Of a stretch of DNA of 64,000 bases, positions 22,499 through 35,100 are shown one piece after another. Location of the stretch: positions 16,774-80,773 of the forward strand of contig JAAAXW010000186.1 in NCBI GenBank assembly GCA_015680625.1, given 5' to 3'. A program made the position numbers and the translations under genes. The notes beneath the pieces were generated by a model. The model had not been told where the DNA came from. It saw only the letters and a list, made by a program, of their open reading frames with translations, and searched no databases. Source of the DNA: Mortierella hygrophila (lineage: Eukaryota; Mortierellomycota; Mortierellomycetes; Mortierellales; Mortierellaceae). Numbering within the stretch: the stretch's first letter is position 1; each line of letters opens with the position of its first letter.

Positions 22499-24599
22499 TT
22501 AGCGCATGGTGTTGCCTTTGCCTTGGAAGGGAACAGGGTCAGCCTTGGGCTCTGAGCTGGGCGCCTGTGCCGCAGGTGTGGGAGCCCTGGAGGCACTGGT
22601 CGCGGACGAGACAGACGGACTGGGTGAATTGGCTCCACTACCCCTAGCCGTCGCATTCTTGCGTGGTGGGCGAAGCGTCTGGCCAGATCCTTCAAAAACG
22701 GGCTCCTTGTTGGCCTGCTCCTCTGCCTCTCTGACCTTATCCTCATCCGTCTTGCGGGGCACATACTTGTATCCAAAGTAGAGGTTGCCCACAGGCAAGT
22801 TCAATGCTGCAGGTGCCTCCGATCCGTCCTTGTCCAACACATCCACCTGCTTGCCCTTGATTGCGGGTACTGGGCTAGCTGTTGTTGTAGGCGTAGCTGT
22901 AACAGGAGTTGATTTTCCAGTCGATTTGCTAATTAGACAAAGGTTTGCATAAAGATAATGCCTGTTAGCCTATTGTTTCACAAAACAACAGCCTTTCGCA
23001 CCTGCCCGGGAAAAGACCTGGTGATTGTTCAACGATTCAGGCGACTTTAGGTTGTCCTTGACGTATCGTTTTCCCAGACTTGACTTACTTTTTGCTTCCA
23101 CCAGCAGGTGTCAGTCTCTGGCCTTGACCTTCAAAGGGAACCTTCTTGGCGCTATCAGGCGTCGCCATCCTCTCCTCCACTTCCCTCCTCAGCTTGCTCT
23201 CCTATTTGTCCCATTTGTTAAATAAATCTACGTAGTCAGCCATCTATTCTCAGAAGCAAAGCGTCCGACAACATTCGCCAAAAATTGTCCGCCAAGTTGA
23301 TAGGAGCGCATAGTCTCACCATGATGGGCCTGCTTCTGGGGACGGGGGTGGGCTCTTGATATCCAACAGGGGGTGCAAAATCGACCTCAAGATCCGTTTC
23401 GACGATAGAAATACCAACACCTGGGGGCTTGATCTCCATGACTAGAATTCCATAGATCTTGTCGTTGTAAGAAATCTCAATGTTGTCGCCCTTGGTCAAT
23501 GTCGAAAAGTTGCGAAGCGCATTCTCCAACCTATCAAATAAAGTAGAGCATGACGCGATGTCAGTCGAATTTCCAGTGATTGCTGTCCTTGTGTTACAAC
23601 ACCTATCAAAAAGAGATGTCAGGACTTACACAGCCTTGGGGTCACTGATATCCAAAAAGTCGACGCTCTGGGGCTGGATTTTGACAAAGCTTCCGAGAGG
23701 GAGTCCGGCGCTCTTGACCGTGACAAGGTCTCCTTCCGAAAGCACCAATGTCTTCATCATCTATTTAAGATACGATAAAAAGAACGACAAATGCATTCAC
23801 GGAGGTCAGGGGTTTTGAAGGAAGACACGAGTTGCACAAAAAAAGTCAAATGTCAAATAATCATTCCTTTGGGAGGTCAAAGCTCTATCGGAGAGACACG
23901 TACCCAGTGAGGCAAGTAGACACGTCCTTCCTCTGCGATAAACTCGAGCACACCAGCGTGTGTTGACTGCGATCCCTTGGAGAGCTCAAACAGCATAGGG
24001 TACTGGATATGGAGTGAGGCTACAGCACCGCAATAATTACATCGTGATTATATGTTAGCTATTATGGACTTCATTGATAGACTTTCATAAAGGTGTGGCT
24101 CTGCAACAAAAGACTCTGAAATACACTCACCGAGCTTCGCCAATGCAGACTGTGGCAAAATAACTAGTAGACACACACACGGAACAAAGAGACACAGTCG
24201 TCAATGGTGATCATTCCATCAAAGCCTTCCCTTCCAGTTCAATCATAAAGGAGAATACATGTGGTCCACCAAGAATATCAAGCTTACTCTTTCCACCATG
24301 GTTGACGTTTTGACGTTCGTTTCCCTGCATCATGGCGACAGAGTAGCACCGGTACTGCTCGATGAATCCGCCTCCTCTGGAGCTGCCGTATCCGCCCATG
24401 CCGTAGCTGGGGTAGTCGTCGTATCCGTTGTACTATTAGTTTTGACGCCAGACAGAGTCAAGAAGGAACGCTCTGTGTCAGCTACATTGTAACCTGAAGG
24501 GTATTTCTTCCTGTGTGTGCATGTCCCTCGAGGTGTATGCAGGTGTAGTGAATGCATGGATGCATGGCAGCAGTCTGCATGAGTGTCGGCTGTTACCAT
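22499..24599 (-). CDS. UFD1: Ubiquitin fusion degradation protein Ufd1
   Basis: Ufd1 pairs with Npl4 as a substrate adaptor of the AAA ATPase Cdc48/p97, used in ERAD and other ubiquitin-dependent extraction. Seven clear exons (24288-24432, 24131-24163, 23904-24019, 23630-23760, 23320-23530, 23089-23201, 22499-22928) have matching phases. Conserved parts are FIEQYRCYSVAMM, GGKIILPQSALAKLASLHIQYPMLFEL, the double-psi barrel segment LVLSEGDLVTVKSAGLPLG, and DFLDISDPKAVLENALRNFSTLTKGD. The C-terminus carries two FEG(S/Q)GQ-like p97-binding motifs (VPFEGQGQRL, VFEGSGQTLR) and a final PVPFQGKGNTMR. The first exon reads back in frame to an acceptor at 24432; the likely start is an ATG at 24597-24599 that is directly followed by a GTAACA donor, giving 393 residues. 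The alternative start is the in-frame ATG at 24397-24399. Confidence 0.93.
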
Positions 24600-25172
24600 G
24601 ATGCTTGCTTGCTTGTGTTGGTTGGTTGTCTAGTTCGTTGAGTGTGTTGTTATGGTTGCTCCTGGTTGCTAATGAGGTATGCGGTGGTTGTTCCTTGCTT
24701 AATACGACTTTATGTTTCTGTCGACGGTGATGGTTCTGGCGACAAAGAAAGAAGTTTGATAAAGAAGAAAAAAAAGAGCGGCAAAGTCAAAGGGACAAAG
24801 GAAGAGTGTACGCAGCCAACCCACACCGACACGTTTACGCGGCCTCTAATGACAGTCAGCCTGTCTGCGGCATTAGTCATTATTACCAGTCTCACGTGCA
24901 CATTTTCTAAGCAACCCTTCTTATTGTCCACCCGTTCTCGAACTATGTGAACCTCACACCTTCACTTACACGGACACGAACAAGGAACGCTTTGAACAGG
25001 GAGTCATTCACCTCTTCAGGCACAAGGACATCTCCAACCTACAACTCGAGGGCCATTGTCACCACACTCGAGACACAACTGTACATCTACAAGGAAGTTT
25101 ACTCCTAGATCCGATACACATAAAGCCTTTCCAAATTCTCACGCTGATCAGGAGGAGGTCGACTTGTCAAAG
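24600..25172. promoter_or_regulatory. Divergent promoter UFD1 / NAA35
   Basis: The 573 bases between the two start codons must carry both promoters. I see no recognisable element beyond short purine-rich runs. Confidence 0.6.
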
Positions 25173-28100
25173 ATGGATCAAGGTGAGAATCGAGATCACC
25201 CCTCCACCTTCCACAGCCTTGAATATTTTTTTTGTTCTCAAGCACAGCGAAATGTTTGTGGACAACGCATCCCTCAATTGACCTTTGTTTTACCACGTAT
25301 CCCCCCCTCCTCAATCAACTTCAGGAAACGGCGTCCCGCGCCTTAACTCAATGCCAACAAAGCTCAGCCTTAGCAGCTCTGTCTACCCGTACGAGGATGT
25401 CACAGCCTTGCTCGATACCGCTACCAAAGGTAGATCACACATATTTCAGGAAATAGGCCTATAGTGCAGATGATATCGAAGCAAGAGCCTGCTTATTCAA
25501 CAACACCTATCCATCAATTGCTGTCAATAGATATGGAGGTCGGTCAATTGATACAAATCCCGTCCTTCAGCTTGTTCGACGCCATGTGCGCCATTGTGGT
25601 ACGAGCAACAACCCGGCTTATATTTGGACGACTTGGCGGTAAAGCTCCCGACCAAGATCTCGGAAAACAAGCGGAACTAACATATCACCGCCAATTGCTG
25701 TCTCGCGAGTAGATCATGGACCCCAAGATGGATACAGGAATGGTCATGGACGACATTGTATCCCGCCCCGTCTTCAACATCAACATGCGTGTGACGCCTA
25801 CAGAGTTTATCTGGATCTTTGACAACATCTTGATCGGACAGGTAATAGCGCGTCTCCTTTTTTCACTCATAGTTTTTTTTCGTGTTTGCCGACTGTTTCT
25901 AACAAAGGAGTTTGCCAATTATTTGTGAATGAATAATAGATGACATGGCTATCAGGACACGCACTCTCGCAGACACTATTCACCAGCTGTCACATCCTAC
26001 GCCTCCTGGAAATCAACGAATACGACGACGACGAGGAACCCTCAGGACCTACCAAAGACGCCCCACAACCGCCCCGAGAATTTCTCGTTGCAGTCCTCAA
26101 ATCTTGTGTTCTCGCTATCGCAAAGAGCTGCTCATTGATCTGGAGCGAGATGCGAAAGGGCCAAGTCTACGAGGAAGAAGATTTCATGACCAACAAGTTT
26201 GGCGTCTCGATGTTTGAGGATATCCCGACAGCTTCTTTAGTTGCAATGTTGGATCAAGCCGAGTACTGGATGGAGACTGAGGGCACACAGTGGATTCGGG
26301 ATCATTGTGGAGATGATGCTGGCGAAATTCTCAAGGGTGTCATGGAGCGCATTGATTACTGCAGGGTAAGCATCTTCACATTTCTCGATCCAAGTTTGCA
26401 AACACCGCTTTTTTTTTCACCCGTGTTTTGTTGTGTCCAGTCTACTGCTTTAATGCCCAGAAGCTAACTCCGGGGCAACTAATCAGTCCTCTTATATGGC
26501 TCTGTTTCAAGTGATCGCGCCCAAGTGCTCTCTGTACCCTCAAGCAGGCCCTCAGCTGGAAGCCATGCGGACTCATATCTCTGGACTCAAGGCGACTCAT
26601 GCACTTGGAACCAAAGTCGAGGGAGCCTTTGACCATACCATTCATCGTCAGCTAGTCGCCAATACTCCTCCAAGAGCCATTGCCCTTTTGACCTTTGACG
26701 AGGTAAAACTACAAGCCGTTTGTTATTTTTTGGTGGTCGACTTTGTCCGCATTGGTTGAATGATCCATGTTAACGCTGATTGTTATGTGTCTGGTAGACA
26801 ATCGAACAACTTGCACAAATGTGCACGGACCTCATGTCGATCGGGAAGGCCCTCTCTTTCACAGACACCGCAAACTTGGTCGTAAGTCTCTGATGCCCTC
26901 TTCCTCTCCAAAAATCGTTCTGGAAATCGATTACAAACGGTGATAGTACACCAAGAACTCAACATCGCGACTCTCTACCTTTCGCCTTCCTCCCCCCCAA
27001 AAAAATAGAACTTTTTCATACTGTTTGGAAGTCAAAAACCAGCGCCAGGAGCATTCCCGCGCTCCATCCTCCAAACCGTCCTCTACGAGGACAGAATCGT
27101 CATGGGCTCCCGCAAAGTTGAAGACGTCGTCCGCGAATCCATCCAAGAAACCGTCTCGCCCGTCTCTTGGATCTTTGACAACTTTGACGTTCTCCAGGCC
27201 AAACTGGGTGGGGCCGGTAATACGACCCCGGCCTCGGAATCTCAGTTGCTGGAGTCTATTCCAGAATTGGCCGAGGATGATATCTCTTCGTACAAGTTGC
27301 GGATCCAGACGAATGTTGTCATGTTTGTCGAGAAGGCAACAAAACCGTTTGTGGACACGCTGCAGATTATGGGCCAGAATACGTCGAGACAGAGGAGGAA
27401 CTTGCGCAAGATTGTGCAGCTTTGGGAGACGTTGCAGGAGCAGGCCGAGGTCTTTGATGCAGATGTGCATGCTGTCCTCGAGGAGTTGCGAATTCAACAG
27501 CTGGGGCCTACTGGTGATGAGGATGGAGCTCTGGAACAACCGGCGGCACCCTTTTATTTTGTCTCGTGGGTGTATCATTTGAAGCTCTGGGTCATGGAAT
27601 GGCTATTGTTCCTTGGATCTGAACTCGAGCTTTATTCGCCCTTTGAATACTCCATGGTTTACGCGTAAGGGCCATTTTTGTTTTATTCTTGGCTTACAGA
27701 TAATCTTATGTGACCTTCATCGCGAAACGTTGGCATCTAAACATCTGTACCCTCTCTTCCTCTAGATACGTGGATTCGGTGCTAGGCGCACATTCTCAAC
27801 ATTTACAGCGCATCAAGTCCATCATCGAGTCAGAAGTCCTGGAACCCGAACCCGTTGTACCCATCGGTCCCATCCCCACCAAAGAAACCCATGAAGAATC
27901 CGGCATCAAAGAGACTTCAGAACAGAAGAAGAAGAAGAAAAAGAAAAAGAAGACTTCTGCCTCCTCCACTACCACCACCACATCCACAACCACAGAAAAA
28001 GTCATCGAGTACGCCAAACCCAAAAAGACGATCCTGATGTGGCTGTACCTAACGTCGGTCAAGATGCAGTTGACACGAGGCGTTTTCTTGGTCCTGGCTT

Positions 28101-28899
28101 CTCTCACCAAGGCAGGCCATTTGACGACGACTCCGCCTCATATTGCGAGCCATGGATTGAACGATTTGGAGACGTTGTTTGCCCATCGCTTCCGGGCATT
28201 CAGGTTGTTGTCGTCGCCAGAGGCGCTGACCTTTGAGATCTTTCTGAGTCGGGTCGATTGTGATGGTCTCGACGTAAGTTTTCTTGTGGATAAATGACTC
28301 CATCATTTTCGTGGTTGGCGCCTTGAAAGCTATAAGCTAATCATTTTTTTTTCTTGATCTTGTTTTTCTTCCTCTAGTCGATTGCAATTTTGGACTACGC
28401 CACCGACTACTTTTCTGAAGCCCAACGAGCCCTGGACCAGCTCCTGTTGCTCTCCGCAGCTGAGGCACAAGTCCTCCTCTGCGAAGACGCCTGGCGCAAG
28501 GTAAGCCAAAAAATAACATCTACTGATCGGTCTAGAGCGTCAGATATTTCTTTTGGCACTATTGCTACAACTAACTCGAACTTTTACCTCGTATTTTTTT
28601 TGGAACAGGATATCAAAAACATGATCAAGGTGTGCATCGCAAGTAAGATCGGAATCGCAGGTCTGCAAAAAGACGCAAGGATTCTCGAGCTCAGAAAGTC
28701 AACACTGGAAGCCCAGAAACGGAAAGCGGCAGCATCTTCACCAGGACCCAAGCTCACGACCGCTCAAATCAGGTCCTCATCTTCTTCAAGTTCAAAGGCT
28801 TCAGCACCGGTGCTCAAGGCACCCGTGAGGAAGGTAGTCTTTGAATGGAAGTATCATTCTTGGTGGCCTGTTGTCACCCTTGCCCCACCATCATCATAG
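25173..28899 (+). CDS. MAK10: NatC N-acetyltransferase subunit Naa35/Mak10
   Basis: Naa35 is the scaffold subunit of the NatC complex, which acetylates protein N-termini beginning Met-Leu, Met-Ile, Met-Phe or Met-Trp on the ribosome. The diagnostic motif is MDPKMDTGM (25715-25741), matching the conserved MDPKMDAGM of the family. Exons joined by eye: ATGGATCAAG at 25173, then ...YPYEDVTALLDTATK, DMEVGQLIQIPSFSLFDAMCAIV, IMDPKMDTGM..., MTWLSGHALSQTLFTSCHI..., SSYMALFQVIAPKC..., TIEQLAQMCTDLMSIGKAL..., NFFILFGSQKPAPGAFPRSIL..., AYVDSVLGAHSQHL..., SIAILDYATDYFSEAQRALDQ... and DIKNMIKVCIASKIGI.... The introns between them are short and GT-AG. A lysine run of about ten residues followed by Thr/Ser repeats interrupts the later helical part (about 27925-28000) and is probably a disordered loop. 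The stop is TAG at 28897. Confidence 0.92.
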
Positions 28900-29149
28900 T
28901 GTTTTAACTTATTCTTCATTCAGACACAAAAACATCGCAACTTTGCATCTCCTCCGCATCCTGCGGACGGATAAAAATGATAAACCTTTTCACTCAGCAC
29001 ATCGCATCGCTTGTAGTTTGTATTGTTGTTGCGCTTTTTTATTATTCGGTAATGCAAACTTATTCCACCAATTCATCCCCACTTTCCTATAAAATGCCCA
29101 AGGCAACCCCTTGCAACATTCATATTATCCGTGTCGATCCGCGTTCAGT
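28900..29149. other. Convergent 3' region NAA35 / NUP98-96
   Basis: Short spacer between converging genes; no coding signal seen. Confidence 0.6.
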
Positions 29150-32100
29150 CTAATAGGCGGACATCTCGGCAGACTTCAAAAAGTTGTCAAAGTGCTCGCT
29201 GCTGAACTGCTGGATAGCACTCATCCTCTGATCCTCCGTCAATGGCAGATCTGTGAATGACGAGCTCTGCTGAATCGACTATTGATAGAAAAAGAAAATA
29301 GTAAACGCGTTAATACCTGGCTCCACGTGTAATCAAAGGCATATATCCATCAGTTAGCAGCTATAAACTCACCAGATCGTTGAGGTCGCGCAGGAGGTGG
29401 GTGCACTTAGAGGCCATTTCAGTGACGCAAGCATCCAGGGAAGGATGAGCGCCTGTGCCCTTGTGCTTCAACAACAATGGCAAACGCTCTAACAACACCT
29501 CAACCTCCTTTTGAAGCGCTTTGATATCTTCTGCTGGAACAAGATCGTTGGCGTAGGTGACCTTGCTGCTCAGCCGCAACCGGCTCACAGTGCCCTCATA
29601 GCCAGAACAGCAATCCAAGTACCTTTGGTAGATCTCTCCGCCATTCTCCCAACCAGCGACCTTGCTCTGATCCACCATCGCCAGCATATCGGACAAGGCC
29701 TTCAGATCCTCGTTCAGGATATACTCGGGAGCCAAAGTTGACACGATCAAGTTGTGTCCTCGCTGGACCTCACCTCCCTTCAACAAACCCTGCACCTCCT
29801 GAGCCTGAGTACCCTCATACTTGGCACGAGTTGCTCTGGCTGCCCAGACCCACTCCTCGGGGACTAACAGTGACTGCGTCACAAACTCTGCCTTCCTTCT
29901 CTCTTCCGCCAACTCCTCGGTTTCGATCAAGCCAACAATGCTACGATAATCTAACTGGACGTTTCGCTCAAGTATCTGGCGAACTGCAGTTCCTCGGGCC
30001 AATGCTGTCTCCAGGTGCAATGCCACAAAGACTGCCCATTCCCAAAGGCCCAAACTCTCCAGCTGGAACGCAAAGTCTGCACAGATCTTGGAGTGTGATG
30101 ATGTCGAACGAAATCCGCTGAAGTGCAACGACTGCGTGAGAACCATGTAAAAGATCCAGCTGAGACGGTTGTCTAAGGCTGCAGGCGAGATTCCAAGAGG
30201 ATGAAGCGCGTCCTCGAGACTCTTAGATGGGATCGTCAAGAGAGCCATCAACTGGAACAAGATGTCGTAGTGCTCAGGGTCGTGGTTCTCCTTGTTCCTC
30301 TGGTACCAAGGTGCGGGTTTGGCAACCGCTGAGTTCTCCGACATCGACAGAACATATTCGTTCACGGCCTCGGCAAGGTTGACACCTGGCGTGTTACTGT
30401 ACCACAAGTGAAGGCCAAACGTCCGCCTCCAATCCAGACCATCCGTCACATACCGATGGGACGCACCTTGGGGTGCCACGTTGACCGTCAACGCTCCGCA
30501 CAATAGTGCATACACCTTCAAGTAATCGGTGGGAATGCTCGACTCGACACCCGATTTCTTGTAGAGTGCCAATTGATCCTCCACTCCGGTGAGAGGCCTT
30601 GATCCACGACCAGACTGTGAAATCAGAGTTGCAAGACGAGGTTCTTTAGCCTGGATAGAGGCAATGACGGCCTTCTGGCGCTTGTTGTTGGCCAACAACG
30701 TAAAGATGGTATCTCCAGTGATGGTCTGTCCCTGCGACTGCTCCAATCTCTGCAAATCAGCTTCCAAGGCTGGCTTGATGACATGCGACAGCCAGTTGCC
30801 GCACCGAACACGACGGCCAATCGCTTCGTACGACTCATGTGCCGCCTTAGGCATGTCTGCAATGTTGGCTGCTGTAGGTTGAGAGTCAAACAGCGATTGT
30901 CCGAGAATCCACGCGTATACTTCTTCCGTCGAGAGATTATGCTCCTGCTCCTTGAGACTGTTCATCATAGTTGTAAACGACGTTCCCTGAACAATGTTGG
31001 CCTTGGGTTCGTTGTTCTGATCCAGAGTGATGGTCGTATTCTGAAGAAGTGCGTTGAGCGACTTTATGTGACGCTCCACCTCAACCTCCTTGGCAGCAGC
31101 GATCACCTTAAGCTTCGAGAGCTGCACCACTGATGGCGAGATCTCCTCAGAGTCGACAACCTCCTTTCCTTTGGAGCGGTCAGCTCTATTTTCATCGTCA
31201 AACAAAGTAGTGGAGTAAGTACGTGCTGTTGCTAAATGCATCCATGTAGAATGCATTTGCACTAATAATGAAAATTAGACATACCTCTCCTTGATGGCCT
31301 CAAACCCGCAAATCGCGCCACAAGCAGCCATCATGCCATTGGGGCCCCAGCCAACTCTGCAGGACCGACCCATCATCAACCCGGCATCAGCGAGAAGGTT
31401 GCCCTTGCGGAAGAGCAACGACTGTTCGTACAATGAACGCGTAAACTTGCGTGGAGGATGGTTATGCAGAGTCTCGTTTGTATACTCCTGCTGGAATGAT
31501 GGACGGATCTTCTTTCGATGATATTACATCGCGAAGGCGCAAGACGGACCATATAATAGAAGGAAAAAAGGAAGCAGAGAGAGGAACCATTGTCAGTGGA
31601 AATTGTTTTTCATTTTATTCGCAAAGTAGGACGTAATCGAAGTACATAAGAAGAAAAGGTCTGGATGGGGAGGACGAAAAGGGAATGGAGATCCCTTCTT
31701 GTTGGCGGTGGGTTGTTGAATGTTGTGTTGGTATGCTCGTCCAAGAGAATGCAATGTGCTCAAGCCATGCTTACCTCGGCTCCGAGGCCGTCAGCATGCT
31801 CCTCCTTTGAATCTGCCTGTTCCGAGTTGTTTGAAGATGTGCTCGACCAAAGGCTGCCGCGCTTCGTCTGGCGCTCCTGGCTCGACGGATAGTCTCCAAA
31901 CAGGGATGTTCTCATCACATTTTGGCGCTGAGGGTCGCTTGACTTAGTAGGGTGGGTGAGTGCGCTGCGACGAAAGGAAGTCTCAGATCCAGAAGACTCA
32001 TCCTGGTCCATGTCCATGGCGTCGGAATGGCGAGGGATAGGAGTGTGTTCGTTGTGGGATGATCCAAAGGCGCGGTAGGCAGCGGCAGCGGCAACGGCAG

Positions 32101-35100
32101 CAGCAGTGGTAGCGCCAGCGACAGCGGCAACAGTGGACTTCGAGAGTCCGTGATGTGCCTGACCCTGGGCAGAATGCTCCTGGTCATCTTCCTCATCGTC
32201 GCTCAGGCCGTACTTGGAAAAGTGGCGCACTTTGAAAGTCCAGGTTCCGTTATCAGCGGTAAAGTCGAGGAACTCAGTCTCGGACTGTCTCTTGAGGCGC
32301 TTGACGTGGTTGGCAAAGGCGGGAGAGTTCTTGTCGACAATGATGGGCTCACGGGTGCTTCTGTCGACAGGCCAGCAGCGCTCCAGGGAGATCAAGGCAG
32401 GGACGTTCAGTCCTTCGCCGCGCTCTGGCTTGTTCTCCTCATCGGGATAGACAACGCAGATCTTGTGGGCGAACTGGACAATGTTGCCACATATGGAGGT
32501 CAACGAAGGCACGGTGGTAAGGTCAACAGGCTCCAAGAAGGAGACGCTTCCAACTCCAGGAACGCCAACCTTGAAGTCCTTGACTTTGGCAAGCTCGGCC
32601 TGAGACAACTTGCGGAGCTCCTCCAACGAAGGTGACATCCAGTATTCTCCGTCAACCTTGCTACCCGACGCATGTGAAGGAGCGGCAACATTGTCGTGAC
32701 GGAAAGAGTTCAACTGGTTCTGGGAGCCAACAAGGGGAGTGAGGTTCTCGGAAGTTCTTCCGCCATTCAAGGATCGGTTCCTGATCAAAGAGTCGGCAGC
32801 TCTCTCTTCCAACTGTGAGTTGAAAGCAGCGGATCTCTGGGAGTCAAACTGCTGGGAAGAGTTGAAATCGCCGTCCACATTTCTTGGCTTCAACTGCAGC
32901 TTCTTGACGCTGCGGCGGGGAGTGTAGTCCTCAGAAGCGAATGCAGAGTCGTCGTTGATACCGTCCAAGAGCAAGAGGCTCTTGCGGCTTGCATTAGGGT
33001 CACCTCCAGCAACGCTGGACGAGAAAGTCGCAGTCGAGGTAGGGCGCAGACGGACTTGGGTCTGACGAGGGCTGAAACGAACTGGGGGAACCAAGGCGGG
33101 AAGTTTATGGGCGGGTTCTGCACGCGACAAGATGGCAGGCTGGGTCTTGGCGGCGGCAGCGGTTGTATCTCTCTGGAACAAGGGGTTATCGCCGTAAATG
33201 TTGCCGCCCACAGATGCAACCATGGCGGGCTGAGCAGCCTGAATATTGGTAGAGCTGCCGAGGAATCCTCCGCCGAGAGTGCTGGCGCCGAATGGGCTGG
33301 GGGCCGCAGTCGTAGAGGCTCCAAAAAAGTTATTAGAAGCAGGGGCGGCTCCGAAAGCAGGAGCAGCGCCAAATCCAGTAGAGCCTGCAGGTGTGCCAAA
33401 GAGTCCTCCAGTTGTAGCGGGCTTGGCTCCAAACAAGCTAGTAGAAGCAGGGGAAGCGCCGAATGCAGGTGCAGAGGTAACACCACCTCCAAAGAGTCCT
33501 CCTGTACCGGCAGTAGATGTAGCAGGGAAAAGGGATGATCCAGACGAAGCGGCTCCAAAGAGTCCTCCTCCTGCGGAAGCTGCTGGATTGGATCCAAATC
33601 CACCAAAGGCAGGTCCGGCGCTAGCAGCGGGGGCACCAAAGAGCGAGTTGGTTGCCGGCTTGGGTGCTCCGAACGCACCAGCACCGCCTAGTCCGAATCC
33701 CAATCCACCCGCAGCAGGGGCAGTTGATGTGGCTGCTCCGAATCCACCGAATGCTGAAGTTGTGGTCGCGGCAGGTGCTCCAAAGGCGCTGGTGGTTCCA
33801 CCAGCGGCGCCACCGAACATGGAAGGCGCTGCAGCTGGAGCTCCGAATGCTCCACTGCCAAATCCAGAGGCAGGTTGGCTAGTTGCCGTTGCTCCAAAAC
33901 CTCCAAAGCCTGATGTTGCGGGTTTGGGTGCAGCGGCACCAAAGGCTCCTGATGCTCCGAATCCTGTTGTGGGTTGAGCTGCTCCAAAGCCAGCGGCAGG
34001 TTGGGCGCCGAAAGCAGATGATGTTGCGCCAAATCCACTTGCGGGTGCAGCCGCTCCAAAGCCAGCTATTATAGTGAATATGTGATAACAGAGGGGGAAT
34101 AAATTAGTATACATGTTTATGTGAAAGGGTACCAGATAAATTGTCGTGGCGATTTGGAAATGAAATGTAACACTTACTTGTGGCTGCGGGTGCTGCTCCG
34201 AAGGCACCAGTCGCAGCACCAAAACCAGAAGTAGGTGCTCCTCCGAATCCTGAAGAGCCTGCTCCAAAACCGCCAAGGGCTGAGGTCGTGTTTCCTGCTC
34301 CAAAGGCACCAGGTGCGGAAGCGGCGCCGAATCCGCCAGCCGCTGGCTGTTGCTGCTGTCCAAAGCCAGGGGTAGCGGCACCGAACCCGCCTGCTTGGCC
34401 AGGGAACTTGCGTCCCTGCTGATAATCTTGCATGCGAAGCTCCTATTGTTATCATAAATGTAGAATATCAGTATCCTATCGCTGTTTCAATGACAATGGG
34501 CGAGTGTACAGCCTACGACGTTTTTTTGATAAGAAATGACGCGTCAATATATGATCGTTCTTCTTACCTCAAACGAATAGTTGCGGTAGGCGGGCATGGC
34601 TGTGATACTCTGGTAGTGACTGTTTTGTCCTGAGCTGAGATCTTTTTCAACGTATGGGCTGAAAGGGGGGTTGGCTGTGCCAGATGCAGCCTGGTTGGCG
34701 TTCAATCCACCACCCAACATTCCTGCTCCACCTCCAAAGGTGTTTGTCGCCGCTATATACAAGGAAGTCGACACAAAAATAGGCACAGTTAGTAATCTTA
34801 TCACTAATCATTCAAACCCTGGTATTCATAGCCAATGCTTTCAAACTTGTAAGCACATACCTCCTCCAAAGCCAGGATTGGCACCGGCACCGAAGCCGGC
34901 TGAGGGCTGTGCTCCGAATCCTGTTGTCGCAGGCTTTGCGCCGAATCCAGTGTTAGCTCCGAAACCTCCAGTTGTTGTAGAACCTGCTAAATACACAAAA
35001 GACGACGAATATTGAGAAACCTTTAGTTGGTTGTCTTCGCGTTATTCAATCACATAATCATACATGCTTTGCATCAACAACGAGTCCTTACCTCCAAATC

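Noticed and set aside
33246..33977. 243-residue Ala/Pro-rich plus-strand ORF opposite NUP98
   Set aside because: It is the complement of GFG repeats and has no independent support.
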